In this document: positions 52,601 through 64,000 of the stretch, in pieces
Layout of the letters: every line of letters begins with the position of its first letter
How positions within the stretch are numbered: position 1 is the stretch's first letter
Assembly (NCBI RefSeq): GCF_004027225.2
Contig: NC_044279.2
Location: 40,076,744 to 40,140,743 of the forward strand
Direction: 5' to 3'
From: Strigops habroptila
Taxonomy: Eukaryota > Chordata > Aves > Psittaciformes > Psittacidae
DNA: 64,000 bases
Made by a program: the position numbers and the translations under genes
Notes under the pieces: generated by a model
What the model was told of the DNA's origin: nothing
The model's input: the letters and a program-made list of their open reading frames with translations, nothing else
The model's database searches: none

Positions 52601-53880
52601 AGTAAAGTCTACTGGTGCTAAACATCTGACACTTATTCATTAAGCTAGACCCAGGCAAGCATTTCATCATTGAGATGAGTATTTAATACATGAATGGGTA
52701 GTGAGAACACATATTTGTGGCCATTTCAAAAGGCTGTCATACAAGGAGACTCCAAGTCTGAGCAGGTTGGAAAAGCTGCAGGGTGCTTTGGAAATCTTTC
52801 AAATGAACTCACACTTGTAAAGCACAAAGTTGCTGTTGCAGCTTCCAAACAAAAGTAAGAAGTAGAGTGAGCGGACGGGCATGGGGCAGGCAGCGAGTGC
52901 TGGACTCCAGCCTTCCTTTAACACAGCCCGTAGGTTATAAGGAAAGGGGAACTTTACACAGGTTTCCATGCAGACCATCAAAGCTGCACCCACCCCAAAA
53001 CAATACAAAGTTAGTCCCGTCACTCCACAGCCACGTGAGTGACATGCTGGGATTTTCCAGAAACTTGGAGAAGGACAGCACATCCTGGTAGCAGTAGTAC
53101 ATCTCATGGCCAATGCCAGGTAGACACATCTTCTTACTTTGCAAATCTACCATTTGTTCAAGGAAAATTATTAAATGTAAATATATTCAAAACAAACTGA
53201 AAATGAATGAGGACCTCCAATAGCTGGGGATAGAAGAATATTCCAAATGAGACAAAAAAGGGCAAAAACATGCAGTTAAGTGCTTTTTCTCTGCTTTTGG
53301 AAGATGCAGGATGCTGGCTTCTGTAACAAGAGCAGAGTGTGTCTTGTGCATCGCAAATGTCCCAGAGGAGCCGCCTGAGAAGGGAATGGATTTTCAGTAG
53401 CTTCTTAAGTGCCCGGAGAATTACAGAAGATTTAAAGCAAGATGATGACATGCTTATTGAACAGGACAAGTAGGAGGTCCCTGGTTGAAAGCTATAAACT
53501 GGCTGGCTGATTTCCATGATAGGTGAAACTATCATGGAAATAGGTAGACAAGCTTGATGTGCAGTTCACTGGTCGAGAAGATGTACATTTAACCACTGCC
53601 ACCAATGTTTTGTAAGAACAAACTGGCATTATTTAACCTATCTTTCACTTTTCCTGTTTACAAGTTTGGCTGATGAAAAGCAATTGTGGACATACCTCAG
53701 ACTTCTAACCCATACTCATTGTAACAGGCTATCTGGGTGTTATCGCAAAAAACCCCCACCAACATCAACAAAATATCTGCACTACATAATACAGGACACA
53801 GCCAGTGGATTAAATCTTGCTGATTAACAATGAGGAACAGTCATGAAATGAGCTGCCAGATTTCTGACTCAATAGTGTAG
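46681..53880. other. Gene-free intergenic sequence
   Basis: Mostly unique sequence. AT-rich blocks with homeodomain-type TAATTA/ATTAAT words (46.7-47.4, 49.15-49.8 and 52.3-52.6 kb) alternate with GC- and purine-rich stretches (48.4-49.1 kb). No splice-supported reading frame or RNA gene is recognised. Confidence 0.5.
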
Positions 53881-53899
53881 GACCAAGGCAGTGTTTTTT

Positions 53900-54480
53900 T
53901 TTTTTGTTCAGCACCTGAAAGCAGTTACAAGAACACCACAAAACCAATGTGTGGAAGATGCCCAGGTTGCAAAGGAAATATACTATGATATGGCAGTTAA
54001 GAGGAGTGAGCTGAGGCAGTTGCTCAGCTCAAGTCGCCCAAACAAGAAAGATTTTAACACAAGGCAATGCAAAACCACACATCTAGGAAGGAGGAGTGAT
54101 GGATTTGCATGGTAGGAAATAGGATGCTGGAAAGAAAGGACTCTGTAGTATTTGGGAGTTAAAAGAGGACAAGCAATATAACTGAAGTGCTCTGAAAAAT
54201 GCTGTGACAAAACAAAACACAACAAAAAGATATATAAATATATGGATATATAGACAAAAAATAGTGAGCAACACAGTGATACAAATGCTTGTATATGACA
54301 TTGGTGAGGTGATCCTGGAAACCTATGTCAAGGTAGCGACTACATTTCTTACAGAATAAAATTAACTTACAGAAAAGACCCACCAAAGAATTGGAAAGCA
54401 GGGAAATTTCCAAAAGCTCAGGGAAAAAAAGGCATTTGCTTGTCAAAACCTGTAGAGAATGCTTCTGTAGGGTCTCAAAA
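53900..54480. repeat. Possible diverged retroelement remnant
   Basis: The texture of the sequence (repeated GGAGGAGTGATGG- and GGGAGTTAAAAGAGG-like phrases, AAAACAAAACACAACAAAAAG and a TATATAAATATA tract) suggests old repeat-derived DNA. I cannot assign a family, so confidence is low. Confidence 0.2.
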
Positions 54481-57400
54481 TGCATAGTATTAAGAAAGTA
54501 CTAATCCAGATAAAGGATTCAGTGGTAATATTCAAATTATCAACATAATCAATATCAAGATAAAAGTTACCAGTTTTAGGTAGCAGTAATAAGAAATGCA
54601 TTTTTTTTTACACAAGTGCATTTTTCAGAAAGGACGATTATCAAAGGGCTGAGATATAAATGGTTTCTCCAACATTTCTGACAGCATCAGCTGAAGATTT
54701 GGTGCATTTCTGGGTGATATACTTTAGTCTAACACAAGTTATTTAGTTCCATATATGGACATTTAAGCAAAATTTAATGAGCTGTTCCTTGCAGGTTATT
54801 GTGCTACGTCTAATAGTCCTTTCTTGCCTTCTGGTCTATGACCCTTCCAGTTCTTTCCTCACATTGTTCTGCACATTAATGCTTGCACAGAGTAGAAAAT
54901 ATCCTTGTAAATCACTGTGGTTAAGCAGCACTTCTTTTTTAGGATTTGAGACCATTTTCGAATCAGGAGTGAGGAAATGAAAGGAATCAGCAAGAAAGTC
55001 AAGACATGCCAATAGCAATAGTAAGTGCTGGGATTATTAGGGCTGTTGGCACCCAGCAAGCTCACCAGGACCAAAAGACACTGCCAATCTCCTGAGTCAG
55101 ATAACCCCGTTTCAAGCATGTGCTGGACTGAGACATCCTGCCTAAGTGGTCTCAAAGCCTTTTGCTGTAGGATTGGGCTATGTGCTGATCCCGTTATCAA
55201 GTTTAAGAGCAGGAACTGTGGTCCTGCCAAAATTAGATAAAGGTTAAAAAAAAAAGAAAAGGACACCGGTAGACACTGCTATCAAACAGAGACCTTGCTT
55301 GTGCTCTTACCCTGTTGGAAATCATCAGCAAATTAGGTATAAAAGGAACAGGCAGGCAGCATGTTCCCAGCTGAACTGCTATAAATGTCACAGCATTTGA
55401 ATTGACACCACAGGCTGCTTCATCACACACATACACAAAATAAAAAATAATAAAAAAAGGAGGATAATATTACAAAGAGGTTCATTTTTCTAATGAAAAA
55501 AAAAATCAAACATACTTAGCAAAATCTACCCTGTAGGAATCTAATAGACTGTAATTGGGTGGTGGTCAAAAGATTGTAGGAGCTGAATGGCTAGATAGCA
55601 GTGATAAAAAATATTTAAAATATGTAAAATCTTATACCAAAGAGTAAATGGGAATGGGATAAAAATGTGAAAGAATCTGAACTGTTTATTTAGATCAGAC
55701 TTATTTAGATTTATTTAGATTAGAATCCTTAGCATTGAGTGAAGGATGGTCAAAACCAAATTGTAGCACAGGGAAATGTATTGTATTACTTTAGGGTTGA
55801 TGCTCTTCCCTTATCTTAAGAATCCTCTTATTGGCTGCTAGCAAACAAGCAATGCTTCCCATTAAGTTACAAACTCCAGCAGTTTCTTGCTGCTTCCTCA
55901 GTATCAGAAACAGCAGTTAACCAGGAACTGTAAGTGACAGCTATTTCAGTTCACCTGTTTTAAAAGGAAAATTCAGTTCTAGTTCTCCTTCAGTAGCTGG
56001 GCTGAAACACGGCTGTCTACGTACAGCCTTATCCAAAATGTTCACAAGCCCCTGCTACTTCCCACACCAAAGCAAAATTCCCCTGGTTTCAGATGTGATC
56101 AGTTCAACATTTAGAACAGTTTTGCAAAGCTCTCAGTATCACACCTAAAAGTCCAAGAGAGCATCATGTTTCAGGGCAGGCACTGGGTGATGCACAGAGA
56201 CTTTGGAGTCAGTGAGACTGCAGAATCAGGGGGATAAGCACCATGGCAAATACTGGCAGCCCAGGTGAAATGGCATCCTCGAGAGCCAGCAGTATTCTGA
56301 GTCTCCGGAGTACTTCAGCATCTCTTGGTCCCTTGGTGAACAAAAAAGCAGGATGGGGCTGGTTTCTGCATACAGCAATGAAAGTCAGAAAAGGGACCCC
56401 AGGTTGCTAAAGGGATTTTATAAAATCTCAGTGAGGCAACATCATCCCATTTGACAAAGCTCTGCATGGTTACATGTTTTGAATACTGCAATGCGTCATT
56501 TATTCCTTCTCTTCCAGAAGGAAACTTCTCTCTTTATAATTTATGAGACTGTGTTTGGTAACAACAGGCTGTGACATCTCTGTGAGGAATGAGGAACCTT
56601 AGAGCAGATACCATTTCATGAATAATTCCTGTAGCATGCGAGATGGAGCAGCAAGGATATTTTATGTTACCCTTTCAATGATCCCTTCCAGAGGGACCAG
56701 AGAGGCTCTTATCTCTGCCTCAGAGAAGTCATCAACAGCTGCAATGGGACAACATTTTGGCACAGGAACATTTTCCTACCGGGTCCTTAAGGTAGGAGAA
56801 GAGAGCGTGACTATGCCTGCCCACTCCCATAGCAGGAACATTTCCTGACATGAGGACCAGTCTGGCTGCCTGCCTAGCCAGTGGGTCCTGCTTCAGATTT
56901 GGTCTTCAGATTTATTCCACTTGCATCGGAGGGCTCAAGGGCAATTGTTTTTTCCTCAAAATTTCCGTCCACCCAAATCTGTGACTTCTAGCAGTGAGAG
57001 ACAGTGAAAGGCATCTTCAGAGTGCAGGGCATATGAATAGACTCATTTCAATCAAAGTGGTTAAAATCTGTGGCTTTAATTGCAATATGAATTAGCAGCA
57101 GGACCTCACTGATTACTATCCACAAAGATGTATTGATTTGGAGTTGTATATGGTCTTTGCACAGAATTTGGCATTTGTTTTTGCTGTCCAGGAGGACACG
57201 TGGTGGACATATTTAAGCCACTACGCAACTTAATATACACTGCTTGGGTTCTTCGTTTTGTGTAACAGAGAACAGCAAATGAGAACTGAAAGAGCCAACT
57301 CAGTTTTGCATCTTGCTGTTTTTGGATGGAAAGTGAGATTTAATAGAAGTGCAGAAACTTAAAACTAAGGTAGATTTGTTTTATATGTATCATTTACTCT

Positions 57401-59329
57401 TCTCACATTACATTATGCACTGGAAATGAATGGCTTGGTTACTGAAAGCCTTGTTCATAGTCAAGGATTTTAAAGACCTAAAGCAAAGCAAAGCAGATAT
57501 TCCTTCTGTACCCGGATAAAAGGCTGCTGCTGCCAAAAGCTAGTACATCTTCTCAATAAAACTTTGGTTCAAAGTGGTCAGCTGTGACTGACCTTCTTCT
57601 AGAGCTCCAGCTGTCTCAAAGACTTTGAGAGCAAGCAAGTATTGTTTGAATATTATCTATCAGTATTTATCCAGTTCATGCTATTTTAATACCCTATGGT
57701 AACTTTAAAATAGGCTATCATGATTGTGAATTAAATTTCAAATCTACACTGATTTTAAGAAAACAAAAAACTGAAGTTAAAAATGAGACTGTAAATATGT
57801 AAATTGAAAATTATGTTCAATACTACCTGGTAAACAATATGCCATATTTGCTTACATCATAAATCATATTCGATTTTACTTATTATCCCTCCATGGTAGA
57901 TGTTACAGTGCTGTGTATCTCCACTGCATCTGCCTGAGGCCATGTAATGAAATTCATGACCCAGCATGATCAGGGAATGGAGGACAGGGCTTGGATATGC
58001 AGTAACGGCAGGGACCATACGTAGAATGCTGAATGAGGAGGACATGGTATTTATCATGTTGTGGGGAGAAGCAGCTTTCCCAGGGGAAGTGAGACACTCA
58101 CTTCCTGTGAGGTGCTGGCACAGGGGATACTAACTGCATCCAAGGCTACTGCTACCCACCGGGAAGCCTGATGGTCTAGGGTTTCTCTGAATTACCATGC
58201 CAGAAGATACCAATTCATATGTTTATGAAATCCAGGACAGATTCAAAGCTTTTGTACTGAGCAATTGTATTATATTGTCATATTACCCTTTTGGTCTTGA
58301 CATTTACAGTCCCCTTTTCACCAGGACTTTAAGTTATAACTGTGCTGTAGCTGCATAAGGGATCATTTAAGCACTGTGCCATAATAGGACAGTGATTTTA
58401 TTCTGACAGTCATTTACTCTCAGCTGTAATCACACCTATGAGAAGGAGTCAGACCTACACACTATGAAAGAGGATGTTTCAAGCAATCTCTGAGAAAACA
58501 CTTGAAATGAGCTTTCACATTTTGTACACATGGTTAATATAATCTTTAACTTCTGCTAAAAAAGCAATGGCAGCAGAAGTAATTTTCTTACTTGTAAGCT
58601 TCAAATCCAAATACAAGAGTAAAAAGATAGCGCATAAAGGGATGAAAGCCCCACCCGGGACAGTTTATATGCATTGCTGTTCTATTTGAGAATGGTTTTA
58701 GGTGTCCTTACTTCTAAAGCTGTCAGTTAGCTTTACTGCTGCATGCATTTAACCTCCCCCCGAACACCAGCTTCAAAGCCTTAGTGCTTTGCAGGTGCCA
58801 TTGGTCTTTCAGATACGAAAAAATATTGCTTTTTGCTAAAAGATGTGCTTTGTTCCTTTTGTTGGGTAAGCAGAATGTCCCGGCAGCCTCAGCACTTCAT
58901 CATTAACTGCAGACCATAGTTCAAACCCAGGCTGGGAGAGAACTGCAGCAAAAAAAAATGGTTTTGCTTGCCTGCCCCTGACCCCATGCCACCGTGTTAT
59001 TTTTCACAAGATCACTAGGACGTTCATGTGCATAAATCAGGATCATTCAAAAACCAAATGTCAAAGGAAACAATAGAAATCCCAGGGTTTTATGAATGGG
59101 AGAGATTGTCCTGCCCTGCTGGGCTTGGATCAGTGTGAAGCTGGCAGGGAACACCACTGCAACGCCATAAACACTGCCATCTGTTACTCCTGAGATCCTG
59201 GATCATGTAAAAGGCACCAGTGAAAATCAGCCCTGCCCCGACACGAGGTGCTCAGGCGGCTCCTTCCTGCCCATGAGCACAAAGCCAGTGTATGGTGGTG
59301 CTAGTGAGGAGCTGCATCTGTGTAGCTGC
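54481..59329. other. Gene-free AT-rich intergenic sequence
   Basis: Short unrelated frames only. I see low-complexity A runs (about 55245-55260 and 55437-55510) and a GATTTATTTAGA-type tandem at 55690-55725. No gene or assignable mobile element is visible. Confidence 0.5.
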
Positions 59330-59526
59330 CCTGAGGAAAGATGGGTGGTGAGGCACTGGAAAAAGTTGCCTAAAGAAGTGGTAAATGCTGCATCCCTGGC
59401 AGTGTTCAAGGCCAGGTTGGACAGAGCCTTGGGCAATATGGTCTAGTGTGAGGTGTCCCTGCCCATGGCAGGGGGGTTGGGACTAGGTGATCTTAAGGTC
59501 CTTTCCAACCCTAACTATTCTATAAT
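59330..59526 (+). repeat. CR1 LINE 3' end, intergenic
   Basis: GGCACTGGAAAAAGTTGCCT, CCAGGTTGGACAGAGCCTTG, CCCATGGCAGGGGGGTTGG and GGTCCTTTCCAACCCTAAC end at CTATTCTATAATGAT. This is a sense CR1 terminus with a degenerate octamer end. Confidence 0.9.
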
Positions 59527-62500
59527 GATATCTGCAGGATCCAGGACTGTTGCAGAGCAACCCCATGTTGGAAAGTTTCCATGAGCTTTCAACACTGTGG
59601 TTGTCTGATGCTCTCCCTCTCCACAGCACTGGCACAGATCAGTGCTTTGGTGGCACCTGGGCCCTCCTTCTCCTCCTGGGAAGGTGCAACACTCAGCACA
59701 CTAGGAAGCACTCAGTGCACTTTTGCATACCTAAAGCCACCACCTATCCCTGCAGTAGCTCAGCCCAAGTCTGAGGCTCATTCAGGAGGGCGTGCTGGGC
59801 ATGGGTGCTGCTTCGCCTCTCCGCAGCCTCCCTGCAAGCACTGATCTATCTCCAAGTGCATGGAACATGTTTGCTGGAGCACCCAGGAAGCTGCCTGTGT
59901 AGGGTCCTGCCACCCCTCTGCAAGCATCTTGCCCACATTCCCCCCCTGAACAGGGGATGAGGGCTGTCTGCCAGCAATCACCCTCTCCATTGGAGCAAAT
60001 GCCTTCCCACATCACCCTGATGCTGACTGCTTGGCTTAGAGACATTTGCATTGCTTCTACAGGCTTGGGCACAGTGCATTGGAATAATTTATACCCAAGA
60101 TACCTGCAACTGAGGTCTTAAACTCAGGGGCAGTCTAAAAGAAAACAGGCTGTTGTTCTCTGCTGTGCAGAGAAATCCATGGAGCCTAATGACAGAAACA
60201 GGAAGAAAGAGGAGATGCACATATGAAAGCAGCCTACTCAAAACCTGTTATTTTTAGTGCAGAGTACTACTCACGTTTGCAAGCATATATTTTTTTCCCA
60301 CCCTGAGTACAAGCAGAGAGGGTGATAAACCTCTGTAAGAGCTCATCATTTCTATTTTCTTTACATTAGGATAATGTATTTCCAGGCTGAAAGGATGGGT
60401 GGACAACACTGGCTAGATGTGAAACACTGCTGGAAACAGGGCTTGCATGCTTATCTTTGAAACCCTGGCCCTGGGGGATGTAATAATTCCTGTCATTATT
60501 TTAGCTGGTCCTCTTCAATGCCCTTCCCCTCCCCAGCACGTGGAGGCTTGGAGCTGCGGCCACCTCCTCCACAAACACATTGGGAGCTGCTGGCTGAACC
60601 ACCAATTCGCTGGGGAGCTGCAGGAGGGACCAGTTGTGCCTAATTATGGACAGCAAAACACCAGCCCTGCAGCAGGGACAAGCATGCAGATGAACCTCTC
60701 AAAAGATTTAATTACGTAGAAGTGATTTCTGTTTTGAAATCCCACAGGATTTCTATTTTGAAAATTAGCTACCAGTAAAAAATGTTTTGTGTGTCTATTT
60801 GTGTCAAAACATTTGTGTCCTTCCTGCCCTCTCCCCTAGTTCACTTTATATTTACAGGAAACAGTCCACGCATCATGACGCTGTATGTATTCTGAACAGC
60901 CTTTTTCCTCCAAACCAGATTCAGTGATCATGATTAAACTGAGATGTGCCTGAGTTTCTGCTGAATGTGAATAAAAGACAGTTAGGCCCTTACCTTTGAG
61001 CTTGTCAAACAGGAGCAATTAGAAATATCCAGCTAGCTAGAAAAAGGCAAGATAGAAACTTATGAAGCTAAACAGAACAGCCTCATAAGCTGATTTTTAG
61101 CTTAACTGGTTTTCATATAGCAAGAACTTTGCCAGGAGGAAAATAAGACTAATCAGACAAGCAAAAACCAAAAAGCAGTTCACATTAAAAAAACAATTAA
61201 TTTGCCAATTAGGTCTTGAAACACTATTGGCAATGTCTGGCAAGTGCCTGAAACCCAGCTACCTTTGCTAAGCTGTCATACCGTGCTGTGGCCTAGCAAT
61301 TGTTTATTTCATTAGCAGATAAATATGTTTGGTCAGTGCTATTAACTAATTTAGATAAGTCATGTGCAGTCATTACTCTATATGAAGGAGTGAGCATGTT
61401 TCCAGCGTCTTTGTTTGGCTGGGGACACTGCAGCTCAAAATCCCAGGGTGAAATACTGGTCATACCGTGTTGGCAGAGATTTAGAAATTCCCTTGTCCCC
61501 CCATCAAACTGTGGCCAAGGTGGTTTCCTGTTGCAACACAGTTCCACGAGGACATGGGTCAGATTAGGTTAAGAGAGATGAGCTACCGGCCGAAGCCTTC
61601 CCCACCTGACACAAGCTCACTGGGCTGCCATGGGCTGGTAGCTGGGAGGAGGCACAGTGGGCATGCACGGGGTGATGGACAGGAAGCTGCCTGCAGCCTG
61701 TGTCACTGGTGGGGCCATGTCTGGGACAGGAAGGCAGTGGAGGGGACGGCTCAGATGCCTCCTGGCACATGCGGTGGTGGTGAATGGTGGTCCCCCTTCC
61801 CTTTGCCCTTCCCACAGCAGCCGGTGATGAGCGCAGAGCTGCTGCCTCCCCGAGCTGTGGGGAGCCCTGCAGAGGTTGTCCTCAAAAGGGGCTTCAATGG
61901 CCAGCATCACTACCTGATGCTGATATGTCTAAAAGTCACCTGCAAAGGAAAAGCTGGTTTTTCACCCTCCTCCCAGCGCAGCAGCCATTGGATGTGGATG
62001 CCAACTCTTCGTACAGCACCACTCATGTGGGCACTGGGACCTGCCACATGATCAGGGATGCCCACTTCCACAAGGGCTGTTCCCACTGAGCCCTGCCTGC
62101 TGTTTCTCCACAGCAGGCACTGTGCTAGGGACCAAACATACCAGCAGCCAAGGGGCATGGGAGACCACTGGGAAGAGGAACAGCTACACTGGTCCAAAGA
62201 CCGGCAGTCAGAGCTCTTGGTGTCCAAGCTGCTCAGCCGCTGGCAGACTTTGGGGCTGAGGGGATGGCTCACAAGATGCATCAGCCCATCTGCACAACAA
62301 GGTCTATCCTGGTACTTCTGGGTGAAGAGCAGAGAAGGTGAATCAGCAGCTTCAAGGATGTCCCTGGATGTGCCTTTCTGAGCCCCTTCAGTCCCCAGTT
62401 TGCTAGGAAAAAACAACACTAGTGGTTTTTTGAACTCTGATCACTGGAAGCAATACCAAAGCAGAAGCCATTGGCTTAATTTACTTGAACATGGGAAAAG

Positions 62501-63123
62501 GAGTGATGGATTTGAGTTGTACCTGAAGTGGGTGTGCTCCCCTGATTCCAGCCACTGCATGCAGCACAGCTTCCCAGCTACTCTGGAAGGAAGGCTATGA
62601 TGCTGCCAACCCCCAGGCTGGGAGCTCCACTGTCAGCCCAAGGACCTATGTGCCCGACCTCTCACAGCGACATTATCACAGCGTTGCTCTGACCAGTATA
62701 GCCACAACACTTCGTGTCTTGGGCACCAAAGTGTGGCACACTCCAGCATAGAGGACAAATACCCTAGCGTCTGCCAGGTCAGGCTCCCTGAACGCCTCTT
62801 GCCCTGGTTCCTAAGGTTTCTTAGGGCAATCCTGTCTCTCAGCTTTGGTAGCAGATAGCAAATCTGGATCTCAGACCATAAAAATCTGCCAGAAAACAAA
62901 GCCTTGGATAATTTCCCTAACCTAAAATGCTCTGTCTTTTTCTTTTTGTGCACATGCAGAAGATGTAGAGGAGTGGCACAGAATTTTAAGTCACAAAACG
63001 ATGCTACAGGTACAAATATGTGGCCAGAAGCCAAGGCTGGAAACAGGCCAGAGAGTCAAGTATTTGACACAGGCAAGGGGGTGCGAGGGTATCTTATCCT
63101 GAGCAGTCCTGATGTGGGTTAGA
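59527..63123. other. Gene-free intergenic sequence
   Basis: Alternating GC-rich (59.6-60.0 and 61.6-62.4 kb) and AT-rich segments. The GC-rich part at 61.55-62.42 kb has frames of 165 (plus) and 169 (minus) codons overlapping each other, with no recognisable domain or splice structure. Confidence 0.5.
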
Positions 63124-63205
63124 GGGTCACAGGGTGACTCAAGGTGGGAAGGGACCTTAGCAGGTCATTGCTGTAGCCCAGCCTCATGGTCAGAGCAGAA
63201 TCAGC
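63124..63205 (-). repeat. Old CR1-like fragment
   Basis: GGGTCACAGGGTGACTCAAGG, GGAAGGGACCTTAGCAGGTC and GCCTCATGGTCAGAGCAG resemble a reverse-oriented older CR1 subfamily 3' end. It is more diverged than the other copies. Confidence 0.5.
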
Positions 63206-64000
63206 CTGTTTGCCATCTGCCTTTGCCCTTCCCTAGGTCTGCTCCTTCAGGCTGACCCTGAGGAGCAGATTGCCTCCCAGCAGACACAGCCAGGTCCCTG
63301 CAGAGCCATATCCCAGTCGGTGCTGCTGCTTGCTTCTCCAGGCAGGGAGAACCAGTGCTAGGTTGCTGGGGGACACATCGTGCAAGGGTAAGGGGTGCCT
63401 TCAGTGCCTGCCTTGAGTGCTTCACCACTAGTGTGAAATTGCTTTGCAAAACCCCTGTAGTTTTCAATACTGAAGGTCAAACACGGAGAATACCATTTTA
63501 TTAACTGAATATGACACAATCTAGTATCCTTATTGGCACATTTTGAATATATGTATATTTACATACAGCATGCTGCAGAATTTGATAGAAACAGTATTTT
63601 CGCAGGGCTGCCCGCAGAGGTCGGTAGGGGGACCAAGAGATCAGGCAAGCAAACAGGAAGCAAAAGGCAGCCCTTTATTTGGATGTGGGGCTGACACAGG
63701 GCTTGGCTCTGCATTAGTAACGGTGAACTGCTGCTACAGGAACCTGTTTTGTTACTAAGACACGTTACAAGTCAGCAGACAGCCACATTTTTCTGACTCA
63801 TCAGCTGATACTAATTAATGACTTGGGAGCACACCAAAAATTCCCACTGGCCTTCCATCCTTGAAAGGCTGCGGTTGTCTCACTCCCCCTCCCCCTGGCT
63901 TCAGAAAAACCCATCCGGACAAAGCTACACATTTTAAATATGGGAAATGACCGAAATAGCTCACCCCTCTATTCCTTGTAGAGCACTGCCCTGCCTGCAG
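63206..64000. other. Right end of window, intergenic
   Basis: No gene is seen. A compact block of transcription-factor words occurs at 63794-63817 (AP-1, E-box and TAATTA). Confidence 0.45.

Noticed and set aside
61554-62419. Opposing frames of 165 and 169 codons
   Set aside because: They cover nearly the same DNA on both strands in a GC-rich segment with no domain, signal peptide or plausible exon borders that I can defend.

Overview
This is a vertebrate, almost certainly avian, nuclear window. The evidence is intron-rich genes with canonical GT-AG splicing, several CR1 LINE 3' ends (the avian type, ending in ATTCTATGA-like repeats), and a gene order matching the vertebrate GLIPR1-KRR1 locus (human 12q21). 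The species cannot be fixed from the sequence alone.

Layout. From 1 to about 33.6 kb there are three tandem plus-strand genes of the CAP/GLIPR1 (glioma pathogenesis-related 1-like) family. Gene A (69-9159) has lost its first exon to the window edge. Gene B (16188-21775, 291 aa) and gene C (24542-32856, 264 aa) are complete. All three share one exon plan: a 180-nt exon with signal peptide and CAP start (seen in B and C), a 246-nt exon with the CAP core, an exon starting VVW, a cysteine-rich hinge exon, a 27-nt microexon, and a terminal exon coding a membrane anchor. From 43057 down to 37705, on the minus strand, lies an intact 10-exon KRR1 gene (381 aa), a KH-domain small-subunit processome factor. 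It converges tail-to-tail on gene C and starts in a CpG island that carries ETS-, ZNF143- and YY1-like sites. From about 43.6 to 64 kb I see no supportable gene. This looks like the intergenic space beyond KRR1, with CR1 fragments, GC-rich stretches, possible CTCF sites and candidate conserved non-coding elements.

How the genes relate. The three CAP proteins appear to be secretory-pathway products anchored by one C-terminal membrane helix, with the CAP domain outside the cell or in the lumen. KRR1 is an unrelated nucleolar housekeeping gene that is a stable neighbour. The most interesting signal is a motif shared by all three anchors: a Cys-x3-Cys pair at the membrane edge followed six residues later by an arginine inside the predicted helix. 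This could mean pairing with a partner membrane protein.

Limits. All exon calls come from reading frames, splice signals and paralogue agreement. No alignment, expression or conservation data were available.
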